Below are positions 51,109-60,487 of a stretch of 64,000 nt of DNA, piece after piece; position 1 is the first letter of the stretch; every line of letters begins with the position of its first letter. A model generated the notes under the pieces. It made no database searches. It was given only the letters and a program-made list of their open reading frames with translations, and was not told the origin of the DNA. Origin of the DNA: Chitinophaga rhizosphaerae (GTDB lineage: Bacteria > Bacteroidota > Bacteroidia > Chitinophagales > Chitinophagaceae); contig NZ_RXLO01000009.1 of NCBI RefSeq assembly GCF_003958645.1, positions 1-64,000 on the forward strand, written 5' to 3'. The position numbers and the translations under genes were made by a program.

Positions 51109-53634
51109 ATGGATAACAGAAGGGAATTTCTGCGGAAATCAATGCTCCTCTCCGGCGCCGCCGGCCTGTCTTCTTTCGTACCCGCTTCCATTCAGCGCGC
51201 CATGGCCATCGAGCCCGCACCGGGCTCCAGCTGGGCCGATGCCGAGCACATCGTCATCCTCATGCAGGAAAACCGGTCGTTCGACCATTGCTTCGGCACT
51301 CTCCAGGGCGTCCGCGGGTTCAACGATCCCCGCGCCATCACGCTCCCCAACAGGAAACCGGTCTGGCTGCAAACCGATAAGGACGGCAAAACCTTTTCGC
51401 CCTTCCGGCTCGATCTGAAAGACAGCCGCATCACCTGGATGGGCGCATTGCCGCACGGGCGGCACGACCAGGTAGACGCCAACAACAAGGGCAAATACGA
51501 CCAGTGGCTCCTCGTCAAACAATCCGGAAAGGCCAGCTGGAAGAACATGCCCCTCACCCTCGGCTACTTCACCCGTGAAGACATTCCCTTCAATTACGCC
51601 CTGGCAGACGCTTTCACCATTTGCGACCAGAATTTCTGCTCCGCCATGACCAGCACCACGCCCAACCGCTCGTTCTTCTGGACAGGCAAAATCACCGTTC
51701 CCGAAAACGGCGCGCCGAAAGCGCACATCCGCAACACCGATTACAGCTATGGCAAACTCGGCTGGGAAACTTTCCCCGAACTGCTGTCGCAAAACGGGGT
51801 AGACTGGAAATTCTATCAGAACGATCTCTCCTGCGGCGGCGGCTTCCAGGGCGAAGAGCGCTCCTGGCTCGCGAACTTCGGTTGCAATCTGCTCGAATTC
51901 TTCAAAGTATATAACGTGCAGTTCTCCGACCGGTACGTCACCAATCTGCAAAAACAGATCGACGAGCTGCCGGCCGAAATCCGTGCGCTGACGGAAGCCA
52001 GCCCTTCGTCTGACGAGGTATCGAAGAAAAACCGGGCCGCTATCAAAAAGAAACAGGAAGTGCTGGACAAGGCCACCGCAGAAATGGCAAAATGGGGGAA
52101 AGAAAGCTATGCAAAGCTCGACAACAGGCAGAAAGAACTGTTCCACCGCGCTTTCGTGATCAATACCAACGATCCCCAGTTCCGCAAACTCTCGCAGCTC
52201 GATTACGACGACAACGGCACGAAGCGCACACTGCCCGTTCCCGCCGGCGATCTGTTCTTCCAGTTCCGCGACGACGTGGAAAAAGGAAAACTCCCGACCG
52301 TATCGTGGCTCGCGAGCCCGCAGAATTTCTCCGATCACCCCAGCGCGCCCTGGTATGGTGCGTGGTATGTGTCTGAAGTAATGGACATTCTCACGAAGGA
52401 CCCGGAAGTCTGGAAAAAAACGATATTCATCGTTACCTATGATGAGAACGATGGGTACTTCGACCACGTACCGCCGTTCTCCATCCCCGACAGCAAAAAG
52501 CCCGGAACAGGAAAAGTTTCCGCCGGTATCGATACGGAAATAGAGCATGTGCGCAAGGAAAACGAAGTGGCGCAAGGCATTGCGGAGAAGCACGCCCGCG
52601 AAGCCCCGATAGGCCTGGGGTACAGGGTCCCGTTGTTGATCGCATCGCCCTGGAGCCGCGGCGGGAAAGTGTGTTCCGAAGTGTTCGATCATACATCCAC
52701 CCTTCAGTTCCTCGAAACGTACGTCGAAAAGAAATTCAAAAAGAAAATCCGCAGCGGCAACATCAGCGAATGGCGGCGCACGATCTGCGGCGATCTCACG
52801 TCGGCTTTCAGCGAAACCGACGCCGTTCCTTCGTCGAAACTGCCTTTCCTCGACCAGCAAAAATTCGTGACGGAGATTTATTCCGCGCAGTTCAAAGACC
52901 TGCCGTCCGGTTTCCGCGAAATCAGCGGCAGCGAACTGGACAACATGATCGCGCATCCGGAGAAAGCCAATCCGCTGGCCAGGCAGGAAACCGGCACCCG
53001 CCCGTCTACCGCCCTGCCTTACGAACTGTATGCCAGCGGCGTGTACAACGCCTCCAAAAATGCGTTCGTGATCGTCATGGGCGCGGGCAATAAATTATTC
53101 GGGCAACGATCGGCGGGCTCGCCGTTCACCGTGTACGCCCCGGAAAGCTTTGCCGGCGAAACCTGCCGCAACTGGCACTTCGCGGCCAAAGCAGGCGACC
53201 AGTTCACCTACGAATGGCCCCTGGCTGAATTCGGTCCGGGGAACTACGCACTTCGCCTCCACGGCCCCAACGGCTTCTACCGCGAGTTTCGCGGCGGCAA
53301 ACAGGATCATGGCGTGCGTGTAGACGTCAATTATGAAACTTCGGGAAAAAAGAAATCCCCGACCGGCAACCTCCTCCTCTCCCTCGAAAACCGCGGTGCA
53401 GAAGCGGTAGCCATGCGGCTGCTGGACCATGGTTACGGCAAATCCGACAACGCCTTCACCATCGCTCCCGGTGCCAGGAAAGAAATCATCGTGACGAAAA
53501 GCGAACATAAAGGCTGGTACGATTTCAGCGTGCTGGCAGACAAGTTCCCCGGCTGGAGCCAACGCTTCGCAGGGCGCGCCGAAAGCGGGAAGGAATCCAT
53601 TACTGACCCCGTTATGGGCAAAGCGATCAGCTAA
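51109..53634 (+). CDS. Phosphocholine-specific phospholipase C, Tat-exported
   Basis: 841 residues. MDNRREFLRKSMLLSGAAGLSSFVPASIQRA is a twin-arginine signal (RREFLRK). The phosphoesterase core of the non-haemolytic PlcN group follows: HIVILMQENRSFDHCFGTLQGVRGFNDP, SAMTSTTPNRSFFWTGK, PSAPWYGAWYVSEVMDILTKDPEVWKKTIFIVTYDENDGYFDHVPPF, then two C-terminal beta domains (YELYASGVYNASKNAFVIVMGAGNKLFG). It splits phosphatidylcholine or sphingomyelin to release phosphocholine, outside the inner membrane. A strong terminator follows. Single gene. Confidence 0.95.
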   Translation: MDNRREFLRKSMLLSGAAGLSSFVPASIQRAMAIEPAPGSSWADAEHIVILMQENRSFDHCFGTLQGVRGFNDPRAITLPNRKPVWLQTDKDGKTFSPFRLDLKDSRITWMGALPHGRHDQVDANNKGKYDQWLLVKQSGKASWKNMPLTLGYFTREDIPFNYALADAFTICDQNFCSAMTSTTPNRSFFWTGKITVPENGAPKAHIRNTDYSYGKLGWETFPELLSQNGVDWKFYQNDLSCGGGFQGEERSWLANFGCNLLEFFKVYNVQFSDRYVTNLQKQIDELPAEIRALTEASPSSDEVSKKNRAAIKKKQEVLDKATAEMAKWGKESYAKLDNRQKELFHRAFVINTNDPQFRKLSQLDYDDNGTKRTLPVPAGDLFFQFRDDVEKGKLPTVSWLASPQNFSDHPSAPWYGAWYVSEVMDILTKDPEVWKKTIFIVTYDENDGYFDHVPPFSIPDSKKPGTGKVSAGIDTEIEHVRKENEVAQGIAEKHAREAPIGLGYRVPLLIASPWSRGGKVCSEVFDHTSTLQFLETYVEKKFKKKIRSGNISEWRRTICGDLTSAFSETDAVPSSKLPFLDQQKFVTEIYSAQFKDLPSGFREISGSELDNMIAHPEKANPLARQETGTRPSTALPYELYASGVYNASKNAFVIVMGAGNKLFGQRSAGSPFTVYAPESFAGETCRNWHFAAKAGDQFTYEWPLAEFGPGNYALRLHGPNGFYREFRGGKQDHGVRVDVNYETSGKKKSPTGNLLLSLENRGAEAVAMRLLDHGYGKSDNAFTIAPGARKEIIVTKSEHKGWYDFSVLADKFPGWSQRFAGRAESGKESITDPVMGKAIS

Positions 53635-53654
53635 GTTTACATTGCCATAAAATG

Positions 53655-53690
53655 GAAACAGCCGGCGCTCCTGGAGATGCCGGCTGTTTC
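53655..53690 (+). terminator. Rho-independent terminator of the phospholipase gene
   Basis: Perfect 12-bp stem GAAACAGCCGGC (53655-53666) with GCCGGCTGTTTC (53679-53690), 21 bases after the stop. The T-run is only the TTTC of the stem. Confidence 0.75.
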
Positions 53691-53768
53691 ATGCAATAGC
53701 GGTGCGGTTTGTTTAAATCAGCCCGTCCGGATTAAAATAATCCAGTTGGATGGAAGGTTCGCGCAACA

Positions 53769-54608
53769 TTAATTTTCGAAAGCCGTGGCGGTGGCCAGGG
53801 CTTTGACGGCTGCGAGATCGAGGCCCACGGCGGCGATCTTCTGTTCCGCCAGCTGATAGGCATCTGCGCCGAGGAACAGGTGTAGCGGGGCCGTACCGTT
53901 TTCCAGGACGCGGATCATCACATCTGCCGCCTTGTCAGGATCGCCGGGCTGCTGGCCGTTGTAGTCTTGCTGATGGAGCGCCTGCATTTCACGGACATTC
54001 TTATATTCGGGCATTTCGGTGGCCGGAACGCCGAGCGACCCGCCCAGGAAATCTGTCCGGAAATAGCCCGGAGATACCACGGTAACGCCCACGCCGAAGG
54101 GTTTCACTTCCTGGGCCAGCGACTCGGAAAGCCCGTGCACGGCGAATTTGGTGGCGCAATAGATCCCGAAAGCGGGGAACCCTCCCGTGAAACCGCCGAT
54201 AGATGCGATGTTGAAGATATGACCGCTTCCCTGGGCGCGCAGGAACGGGAGCGCCTGCCGGATCACGTTGAGCGATCCGAAGACGTTGATGTCGAAATTG
54301 GCGCGGGATTCGGCGTCTGTCAGTTCCTCGATCGCGCCAACTTGTCCGTACCCGGCATTATTGACGATAACGTCTATCCGGCCGAAATGCGCTACCGTAG
54401 CGGCAACGGCCTGTTGAACGGCAGATTCGTCGCGGATATCCAGGGCGATGGGGAGCAAATTGGCGGAAGTTTCGCCGAGTGCAGCCACGAGATCGGCGCT
54501 GCGGCGGGAAGTAGCGGCTACGCGAAAGCCTCTGCCGATAAGGGTTTTAGCCAAAGAAAGGCCCAGGCCTTTGGAGGCCCCGGTTACAAACCATACTTGA
54601 TTTTTCAT
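53769..54608 (-). CDS. Short-chain dehydrogenase/reductase
   Basis: 279 residues. VWFVTGASKGLGLSLAKTLIGRG is the TGxxxGxG cofactor motif; DVIVNNAGYG is the NNAG motif; the catalytic SIGGFTGGFPAFGIYCATKFAVHGLSESLAQE supplies Ser, Tyr-x-x-x-Lys (YCATK). Followed by VVSPGYFRTDF. It is a classical SDR, probably NADPH-linked by the SxxLG pattern; substrate unknown. It has its own promoter (-7 TAACTTTG). Confidence 0.94.
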   Translation of the reverse strand: MKNQVWFVTGASKGLGLSLAKTLIGRGFRVAATSRRSADLVAALGETSANLLPIALDIRDESAVQQAVAATVAHFGRIDVIVNNAGYGQVGAIEELTDAESRANFDINVFGSLNVIRQALPFLRAQGSGHIFNIASIGGFTGGFPAFGIYCATKFAVHGLSESLAQEVKPFGVGVTVVSPGYFRTDFLGGSLGVPATEMPEYKNVREMQALHQQDYNGQQPGDPDKAADVMIRVLENGTAPLHLFLGADAYQLAEQKIAAVGLDLAAVKALATATAFEN

Positions 54609-54630
54609 GAATTTTCAGTTAAAAGGTGAT

Positions 54631-54660
54631 CGTTCTGTGAGAGGAACGAATGCAAAGTTA
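54631..54660 (-). promoter_or_regulatory. -7 element and inverted repeat of the SDR gene
   Basis: TAACTTTG on the minus strand (54660-54653), 44 bases before the ATG. Right after it CGTTC (54631-54635) and GAACG (54644-54648) form an inverted repeat near the transcription start, a possible repressor site. Confidence 0.5.
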
Positions 54661-54862
54661 GGGGCCCAGGCGGGAGGGACTTTACACGCAGGAAACCAAA
54701 AATTGCATAATTCAAATCGCCGAATCCCCCCTTTTGGCAAAAAAAACCGCATTTCCGGGGGGAATGGCATGATTTTGATAGGAAAAGTTGAACCAGGATA
54801 GGATTGGACTGTTTATATTAGTGCTATCAAATCCTTTTTAACCACATTAAATATCGCGTATC

Positions 54863-55240
54863 ATGGCAAAATCGGTGAAGCAGCCCGCAAAGAAGGCCGC
54901 AACCAGCACAACGGCGAAAAAAGCCGCAACCCCTAAGAAAGCCGCTGACAAAGCAGCTGCACCCAAAAAGGCTGCCGCCAAAACTGCCCGCAAACCCAAT
55001 GCGGCTTTCATGGCCCCCCTGACGCCCAGCGCTGACCTCGCTGGCGTAATCGGTGCCGCAGCCGTCCCCAGAACTGAAGCCACCAAAAAAATCTGGGACT
55101 ACATCAAGAAAAACAAACTGCAGGATGAAAAAAACAAACGCATGATCAATGCCGATGCCAAACTGCTAGTAATCTTCGGTGGTAAAAAGCAGGTTTCGAT
55201 GTTCGAACTGGCCGGCATCGTGAACAAGCACCTGAAGTAA
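54863..55240 (+). CDS. SWIB/MDM2-domain protein with histone H1-like tail
   Basis: 125 residues. The first 48 residues are a Lys/Ala/Pro-rich tail (AKKAATPKKAADKAAAPKKAAAKTARK) like the tail of eukaryotic histone H1 and bacterial Hc1 proteins. The rest is a SWIB domain: FMAPLTPSADLAGVIGAAAVPRTEATKKIWDYIKKNKLQDEKNKRMINADAKLLVIFGGKKQVSMFELAGIVNKHL. It probably binds DNA and helps shape the nucleoid; the exact role is unknown. Strong terminator follows, so it is probably highly transcribed. Confidence 0.93.
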   Translation: MAKSVKQPAKKAATSTTAKKAATPKKAADKAAAPKKAAAKTARKPNAAFMAPLTPSADLAGVIGAAAVPRTEATKKIWDYIKKNKLQDEKNKRMINADAKLLVIFGGKKQVSMFELAGIVNKHLK

Positions 55241-55261
55241 TCCTGCCCATAAGCATTTCAG

Positions 55262-55292
55262 AAAAGGAGGCCTTTAACAGCCTCCTTTTTTT
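55262..55292 (+). terminator. Rho-independent terminator of the SWIB gene
   Basis: AAAAGGAGGC (55262-55271) pairs perfectly with GCCTCCTTTT (55280-55289), followed by more T. Confidence 0.9.
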
Positions 55293-55426
55293 ATGCCCCC
55301 AATGTCCGTTTCCGGACACCTGCCTGTACCATTCCGGACAACTCCGTCTTATCAACGAATTGGTTATCAATAACTAACGGTTTTGGCCTTTTTTATGCCG
55401 TTGACCTGCTTCATATTCGTTCATGT

Positions 55427-57802
55427 ATGTGGAAAATCCAATTGCTGACCGCCTGGCGCCGCCTCAAAAACAACAAACCTTACGCGATCATCAACATCGC
55501 CGGTCTCGGCGCAAGCCTTGCCTGCGCCATCCTGCTTTACCTGTTCATCAATTACCATCTCCGGTTCGATAACTTCCATCCCGATGCCGACCGCATTTAC
55601 CGTATCAGTTCCAAAACCAATTATGGTGGGATAGAAGACTTCAACGCCGGCATCCCCCACCCGCTCGGCAAAACGCTCCGGAACGAATATGCGCTGTTCG
55701 ATGAAGTGGCCATGCGCGTAGGGCTCGGCTCCCCGCTCGTCAGTATCAAATCCGCCAGCGGCCTCAAAAAATTCGACGCCACCTCCGCATTCGCCGAACC
55801 TTCCTACTTCAAGATCCTTAACTTTCCCCTGGTTTCCGGCAACGCCAACGTGCTGAGCGACCCTGCCAACGCCATCGTCACGGAAAAGATGGCGGAAAAA
55901 CTCTATCCCGGCCAGGACCCCGTCGGCAAAACGGTTACCGTAGCCGGCAGCGATTTCACCATCAAAGGCATCGCGAAAGATTATCCGCCCAACACCGATC
56001 ACCGTATCGATATCTACCTGTCCCATATCAGTTATAAAGACTGGAGCCCGTATATGTTCAGCGACAGCAGTTGGGGCTCCATCTCCAGCTCCATCCAGTG
56101 TTTCGTGAAACTCAAGCCCGGCGTCAAACCCGAACAGGTGGAAGCCGTTTTTCCGCAAATCGTTAAAAAGTACAACCCCGACGAGGCCGAAGAAATGTAT
56201 TTCGTGATGTACCCGCTCAACGATGTACACTTCGATACCCGCTTCAGTGGCATCATCCAGAAGAAATATCTGTGGTCGCTGGCGTGGATGGGCATATTTC
56301 TCGTTTTCACCGCCTGCATCAATTTCATCAATCTTTCCACCGCACAATCCATCCGCCGGTTGCGCGAGATCGGTGTGCGAAAGGCGTTAGGCAGCACCCG
56401 CCTGCAGATTTTCGGGCAGTTCCTTTCCGAAACGTTCCTGCTCGTAGCCGCATCCGTCGCCATCGCGGCAACGGCCGTATCATTTTCCATTCCGTATCTC
56501 AACAAACAATTATCCACCGATATTACGCTGGATGGGCAAACGCTCGGCATGCTCATCGTTTTTTCCGTCCTGCTGTTGCTCGTGGTGATGTTGCTCGCCG
56601 GCTATTATCCCGGTGTGAAACAGGCGCGGCTCAATCCTGTAAAGGCCATCCGCGCGCAGGCCGGGCCCGGTGGACAAGCAGGTTTCCCGCTCCGTAAAAC
56701 GCTCATTGTCGTACAGTTCGCTATCATGCAGGTCATGATCGTCGGCGCCATCGTCATTGCGCGGCAAATGCATTATTCGCTCAACAGCGATACGAACATG
56801 CATAAAAAAGGCGTGCTCCTGGTGGATGTCCCCGAACACGATCCCTCCACCCTGCAAACCCTGCGCAACCGCATCACACAGCTGGCCGGCGTTCAAAAAA
56901 CCACTTATTGCAGCGCGGCGCCCCTGTCTAACAGCAACATGTCCACATCATTGCGCGTTGGCGACAAGGAGCGTGTCGAAGATTTCCAGGTGGCTGTGAA
57001 GTATGCAGATGCGAATTACCTTTCTACGTTCGATATTCAACTCGTGGCCGGCACCAACATTCCCATGTCCGATACGGCCAATGGCATGCTCGTCAATGAG
57101 CTGCTTCTCCGGAAACTGAACTACCCGTCGCCCGACGCCATTATCGGTACACAGATCCGTGTCAATAAGGTGCTAACCGTGGTGCGCGGGGTTTTCAGGG
57201 ATTTCCACAGCCATAGTTTCCATAGCGACATGGACCCGCTTTGCCTTTTTTCCCAAATCGGGGCGTTCGAAGAAATGGCGATCCGGATAGATATGCAGCA
57301 GGCATCCACACTCATGCCCGCCATCGAAAAAATCTGGAACGAAACCTTCCCCGATTACCTGTACCATTTCCGGTTCATGGAAGAGGAAATCGCCAACATG
57401 TACGAAGCCGAAACGATGCTGATGCAACTGGTGGAGATATTCGCCGTGGTGGCGGTGCTGATCGGCTGCCTGGGGTTATATGGGCTCATCAGCTTCATGG
57501 CCGTGCAGAAGAAAAAGGAAATCGGCGTCCGGAAAGTGCTGGGCGCCAGCGTCCCTTCGGTGGTGTGGCTCTTCGGCCGCGAGTTCACCTGGATGCTCGT
57601 AGCGGGTTTCGTACTGTCGGCACCGTTATCCTGGTGGCTGATGAGCAGTTGGCTGGAAGGATTTCATTACCGGATCGATATGGGGCCTGAAATCTATCTC
57701 GTTACCGTATTGCTCTGCGCCTGCATCACGCTGCTCACGGTAGGATATACGTCGATCCGCGCGGCGTTGATGAACCCTGCGATCAGCCTGAAAACGGAAT
57801 AA
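55427..57802 (+). CDS. FtsX/MacB-like ABC transporter permease
   Basis: 791 residues built of two repeats, each with an extracellular MacB core domain and FtsX membrane helices. It starts MWKIQLLTAWRRLKNNKPYAIINIAGLGASLACAILLYLF, the common opening of this Bacteroidota family; later INFINLSTAQSIRRLREIGVRKALGSTRLQIFGQFLSE and FMAVQKKKEIGVRKVLGASVPSVVWLFGREF are the two FtsX loops. No ATPase or HlyD-type partner is next to it. It may export peptides or lipids or be a signalling permease. Converges on the E1 gene with a 3-base gap. Confidence 0.92.
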   Translation: MWKIQLLTAWRRLKNNKPYAIINIAGLGASLACAILLYLFINYHLRFDNFHPDADRIYRISSKTNYGGIEDFNAGIPHPLGKTLRNEYALFDEVAMRVGLGSPLVSIKSASGLKKFDATSAFAEPSYFKILNFPLVSGNANVLSDPANAIVTEKMAEKLYPGQDPVGKTVTVAGSDFTIKGIAKDYPPNTDHRIDIYLSHISYKDWSPYMFSDSSWGSISSSIQCFVKLKPGVKPEQVEAVFPQIVKKYNPDEAEEMYFVMYPLNDVHFDTRFSGIIQKKYLWSLAWMGIFLVFTACINFINLSTAQSIRRLREIGVRKALGSTRLQIFGQFLSETFLLVAASVAIAATAVSFSIPYLNKQLSTDITLDGQTLGMLIVFSVLLLLVVMLLAGYYPGVKQARLNPVKAIRAQAGPGGQAGFPLRKTLIVVQFAIMQVMIVGAIVIARQMHYSLNSDTNMHKKGVLLVDVPEHDPSTLQTLRNRITQLAGVQKTTYCSAAPLSNSNMSTSLRVGDKERVEDFQVAVKYADANYLSTFDIQLVAGTNIPMSDTANGMLVNELLLRKLNYPSPDAIIGTQIRVNKVLTVVRGVFRDFHSHSFHSDMDPLCLFSQIGAFEEMAIRIDMQQASTLMPAIEKIWNETFPDYLYHFRFMEEEIANMYEAETMLMQLVEIFAVVAVLIGCLGLYGLISFMAVQKKKEIGVRKVLGASVPSVVWLFGREFTWMLVAGFVLSAPLSWWLMSSWLEGFHYRIDMGPEIYLVTVLLCACITLLTVGYTSIRAALMNPAISLKTE

Positions 57803-57805
57803 AGT

Positions 57806-59887
57806 TTAGTAAGCGAGGATTTCGCGGATTTGCGCGGTCACTTTTTCCGGCGTGGGCAACATCTGTTTTTCCAGTTCGGTGTTGAGCGGAACGGCGGGCA
57901 GATCTAGCGCGCCGTAGGTGAATACCGGTGCGTCGAGGAAACGGAAGCATTGACGGGAAATCCTCGCCGCCAGGGATTCCGCGAAAGAATTGCCGAGCTG
58001 TTCTTCCGTCAGCACCAGGCATTTGCCCAGTTTCTTCACGGATGCGAACACGAGCTCCTCATCGAGGGGGAACAGCGTCCGCAGATCGATGATTTCCACC
58101 TTCCCCGGAAACTGCGCCGCAGCGGCTTTCGCCCAGTAAACACCCATTCCGTAAGTGATGACGGTCATACCTTCTTCCGCTTCCTGGACCACGCGCCCCT
58201 TGCCCAGCGGCAGGATGTAATCGGCCGAGGGCTCTATGGTCATCGCGTCTTGCGTACCCGGGACCTTGCTCCAGTACAGCCCTTTATGTTCCAGCATCAC
58301 CACCGGGTTCGGATCGAGGAAAGCCGCTTTCATCAAGCCTTTCAGGTCGGCAGCGTTAGACGGGTATACGATCTTGATGCCCTTGATCGTCAGCAACGTA
58401 CTTTCCACACTTCCCGAATGATACGGCCCCCCGCCCCCGTAAGCCCCGATAGGCACGCGGATGAGCGATTGCACGGGGAATTTCCCGCAGGATAAGTAAC
58501 AGCTTTTCGACAATTCGGTCACCAACTGGTTGAAACCGGGGTATATGTAATCGGCGAACTGTACTTCCACGATGGGTTTCACGCCGGTAGCGGAAAGTCC
58601 GGCGGTGCTGCCGATAATGTATGCTTCCTGGATGGCGGTGTTGTATACACGGTCGTCCCCGAACTTTTCGGCCAGCGTGGCCGCTTCGCGGAAAACCCCT
58701 CCCAGCCTTCGACCCACATCCTGCCCATATAAGATCGCTTCCGGATGCGCCGTCATGATTTCTTCGATGGCATGTAACGCCGCATCCACCATCACCACTT
58801 TACTACCGCCGGCGGGCATACGTTCTCCGGATTCTTCCGTCACCGGCGTGGGGGCGAAAACATGGTCGCGAACGGTGGAAATATCCGGGTCTGGACTGGC
58901 CACTGCGGCGGAAAAAGCCTCTTCCACGTCGCGCTGCGCGTCCAGCTCGATGTCTGTCGCTTCCCGGACGCTGCCGATCTGGCTGCGGAGGCGCGGCAAC
59001 GGATCGCGGGATTGATGGCGGGCCAGGTCTTCCGGCGTGCGGTACCATTCCCGGCGAACCCCGGAAGTGTGGTGGCCAAGCAGCGGAACGGTGGCGTGTA
59101 CGAGAATGGGCTTGCGTTCCGAGCGAACGAAAGAAATTGCGGATTCCATGGCGCGGTAGCTGGCTTCGAAATCGGCCCCGTCTACCCGGATGCGCTCCAG
59201 GCCCTTGAACCCGGCGGCGTATTCGTAGGCGTCCATGGCGCGGGCCTCGTCGGCGCTCACGCTGATGCCCCAATCGTTGTCCTGCACGAGGAAAATGATG
59301 GGCAATTGTTTCAGCGCGGCAAACTGGAATGCTTCGGCCACCTCGCCTTCGGTAACGCTGCCGTCGCCCAGGGAACAGAGGACCACGGGTTTCTCATCGT
59401 CTGCCAACAGGCCGGAATTTTCCAGGTATTGTACGCCCTGGGCCATGCCGGTGGTGGGGATGACCTGCATGCCGGTGGCGCTGCTTTGGTGGGGGATGAT
59501 CGGTTTATCGGTGTCGCGCGAGCTGGGGTGGCAGTAATACGAGCGGCCTCCGCTGAAGGGGTCGTCGCCTTTGGCGAGGAGTTGCAGCATGAGGGTGTAG
59601 GGAGAAAAACCGAGGGCGAGCATCATGGCATCGTCCCGGTAATAAGGACTAACGTAATCGCAGGGTTTGAGCTGGAGGCCGGCGGCAACCTGGATGGCTT
59701 CGTGGCCGGCGGAGGTGGAGTGGACGTATTTACAGATGGGCCTGTTGGCTTCGTACTGGTCTGCCATTCGGCGCGCGGTGCACATGAGGCCGTACGCTTT
59801 GCGGAGGAGGGCCTGGAAATCGGGGTCTTCCTCCCGGTGCGTCATGGTGGCTTTCAAAACAGGAACGCTTATGTTATCTTTAAGCAC
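57806..59887 (-). CDS. Fused 2-oxoacid dehydrogenase E1 (alpha + beta)
   Basis: 693 residues. Residues 1-350 are the alpha half: KYVHSTSAGHEAIQVAAGLQL, YYRDDAMMLALG and the thiamine-diphosphate motif GDGSVTEGEVAEAFQFAALKQLPIIFLVQDN. Residues 370-690 are the beta half: AILYGQDVGRRLGGVFREA, IQEAYIIGSTAGLSATGVKPIVEVQFADYIYPGFNQL, GAYGGGGPYHSGSVES. The alpha-beta fusion is normal for Bacteroidota branched-chain 2-oxoacid (2-oxoisovalerate) dehydrogenase. E2/E3 genes are not next to it. It is divergent from a MarR gene with a shared palindrome. Confidence 0.93.
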   Translation of the reverse strand: MLKDNISVPVLKATMTHREEDPDFQALLRKAYGLMCTARRMADQYEANRPICKYVHSTSAGHEAIQVAAGLQLKPCDYVSPYYRDDAMMLALGFSPYTLMLQLLAKGDDPFSGGRSYYCHPSSRDTDKPIIPHQSSATGMQVIPTTGMAQGVQYLENSGLLADDEKPVVLCSLGDGSVTEGEVAEAFQFAALKQLPIIFLVQDNDWGISVSADEARAMDAYEYAAGFKGLERIRVDGADFEASYRAMESAISFVRSERKPILVHATVPLLGHHTSGVRREWYRTPEDLARHQSRDPLPRLRSQIGSVREATDIELDAQRDVEEAFSAAVASPDPDISTVRDHVFAPTPVTEESGERMPAGGSKVVMVDAALHAIEEIMTAHPEAILYGQDVGRRLGGVFREAATLAEKFGDDRVYNTAIQEAYIIGSTAGLSATGVKPIVEVQFADYIYPGFNQLVTELSKSCYLSCGKFPVQSLIRVPIGAYGGGGPYHSGSVESTLLTIKGIKIVYPSNAADLKGLMKAAFLDPNPVVMLEHKGLYWSKVPGTQDAMTIEPSADYILPLGKGRVVQEAEEGMTVITYGMGVYWAKAAAAQFPGKVEIIDLRTLFPLDEELVFASVKKLGKCLVLTEEQLGNSFAESLAARISRQCFRFLDAPVFTYGALDLPAVPLNTELEKQMLPTPEKVTAQIREILAY

Positions 59888-59925
59888 GCAATATTGTTTT
59901 GGTGATGATGGCCGGATCGTTCAAT

Positions 59926-59943
59926 TAGTTGCCATAGCAACTA
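59926..59943. promoter_or_regulatory. Palindromic site between E1 and marR
   Basis: TAGTTGC-CATA-GCAACTA, a perfect 7-bp inverted repeat with a 4-base gap, 16 bases before the marR ATG and 38 bases before the E1 ATG. Size and position fit a MarR dimer operator controlling both genes. Confidence 0.7.
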
Positions 59944-59959
59944 TTGCTACTGCAAATTA

Positions 59960-60400
59960 ATGAATATGCATGAATCTTTCGTGAGTAATCCGTCTTTTTT
60001 TAAGCTGGATGCCACATTAAAAAAAATAAAGAATTACTGGCAGAAGAGTTTCGATGCCCGCGGGCTGGACATTACGGTGGACCAGTGGTTGCTGATCGAG
60101 AATCTCTACAAGCATAAGCGCATAACCCACAATGAGTTAGCCCGGCTCACGTCGAAAGATATCACGACGGTTTCGCGGATTATCGAGTTATTGGTGCGGA
60201 AGGAACTGGTGGAGCGGCAGGGGTCTACTGACGACCGGCGGAAGGTATTTTTGCAGTTGACGCCCGAGGGGGTGAACAAGTATAAGGAAGTGAGGCCCCT
60301 GGTGCTGGAGATGCGCGAGATCGGCTGGAAGAACCTGACGGAAGGGGATTTTCAGGAAATGACGCGGATCCTGGACGTGATCTATTCCAATATCCCGTAA
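59960..60400 (+). CDS. MarR-family transcriptional regulator
   Basis: 146 residues; start at ATG 59960 or 59966. Winged helix: LDITVDQWLLIENLYKHKRITHNELARLTSKDITTVSRIIELLVRKELVERQGSTDDRRKVFLQLTPEGVNKYKEV, with the MarR D-x-R wing (STDDRRK). Flanking helices make the dimer. It is divergent from the fused E1 gene and a perfect palindrome lies between them, so it probably controls E1 and itself. Inducer unknown, perhaps a keto acid or acyl-CoA. Confidence 0.93.
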   Translation: MNMHESFVSNPSFFKLDATLKKIKNYWQKSFDARGLDITVDQWLLIENLYKHKRITHNELARLTSKDITTVSRIIELLVRKELVERQGSTDDRRKVFLQLTPEGVNKYKEVRPLVLEMREIGWKNLTEGDFQEMTRILDVIYSNIP

Positions 60401-60487
60401 AAAGAAAAAATTAAAAAGGAAAAAGCCCGTACTCTTTTAACTTTTTAATTTTTACTTTTTAGTCTGGCGGACAGGTGAACGGGTCAA

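Noticed and set aside
51139..52956. 605-residue minus-strand frame opposite the phospholipase C gene
   Set aside because: No domain; the plus strand encodes a full-length Tat-type phospholipase.
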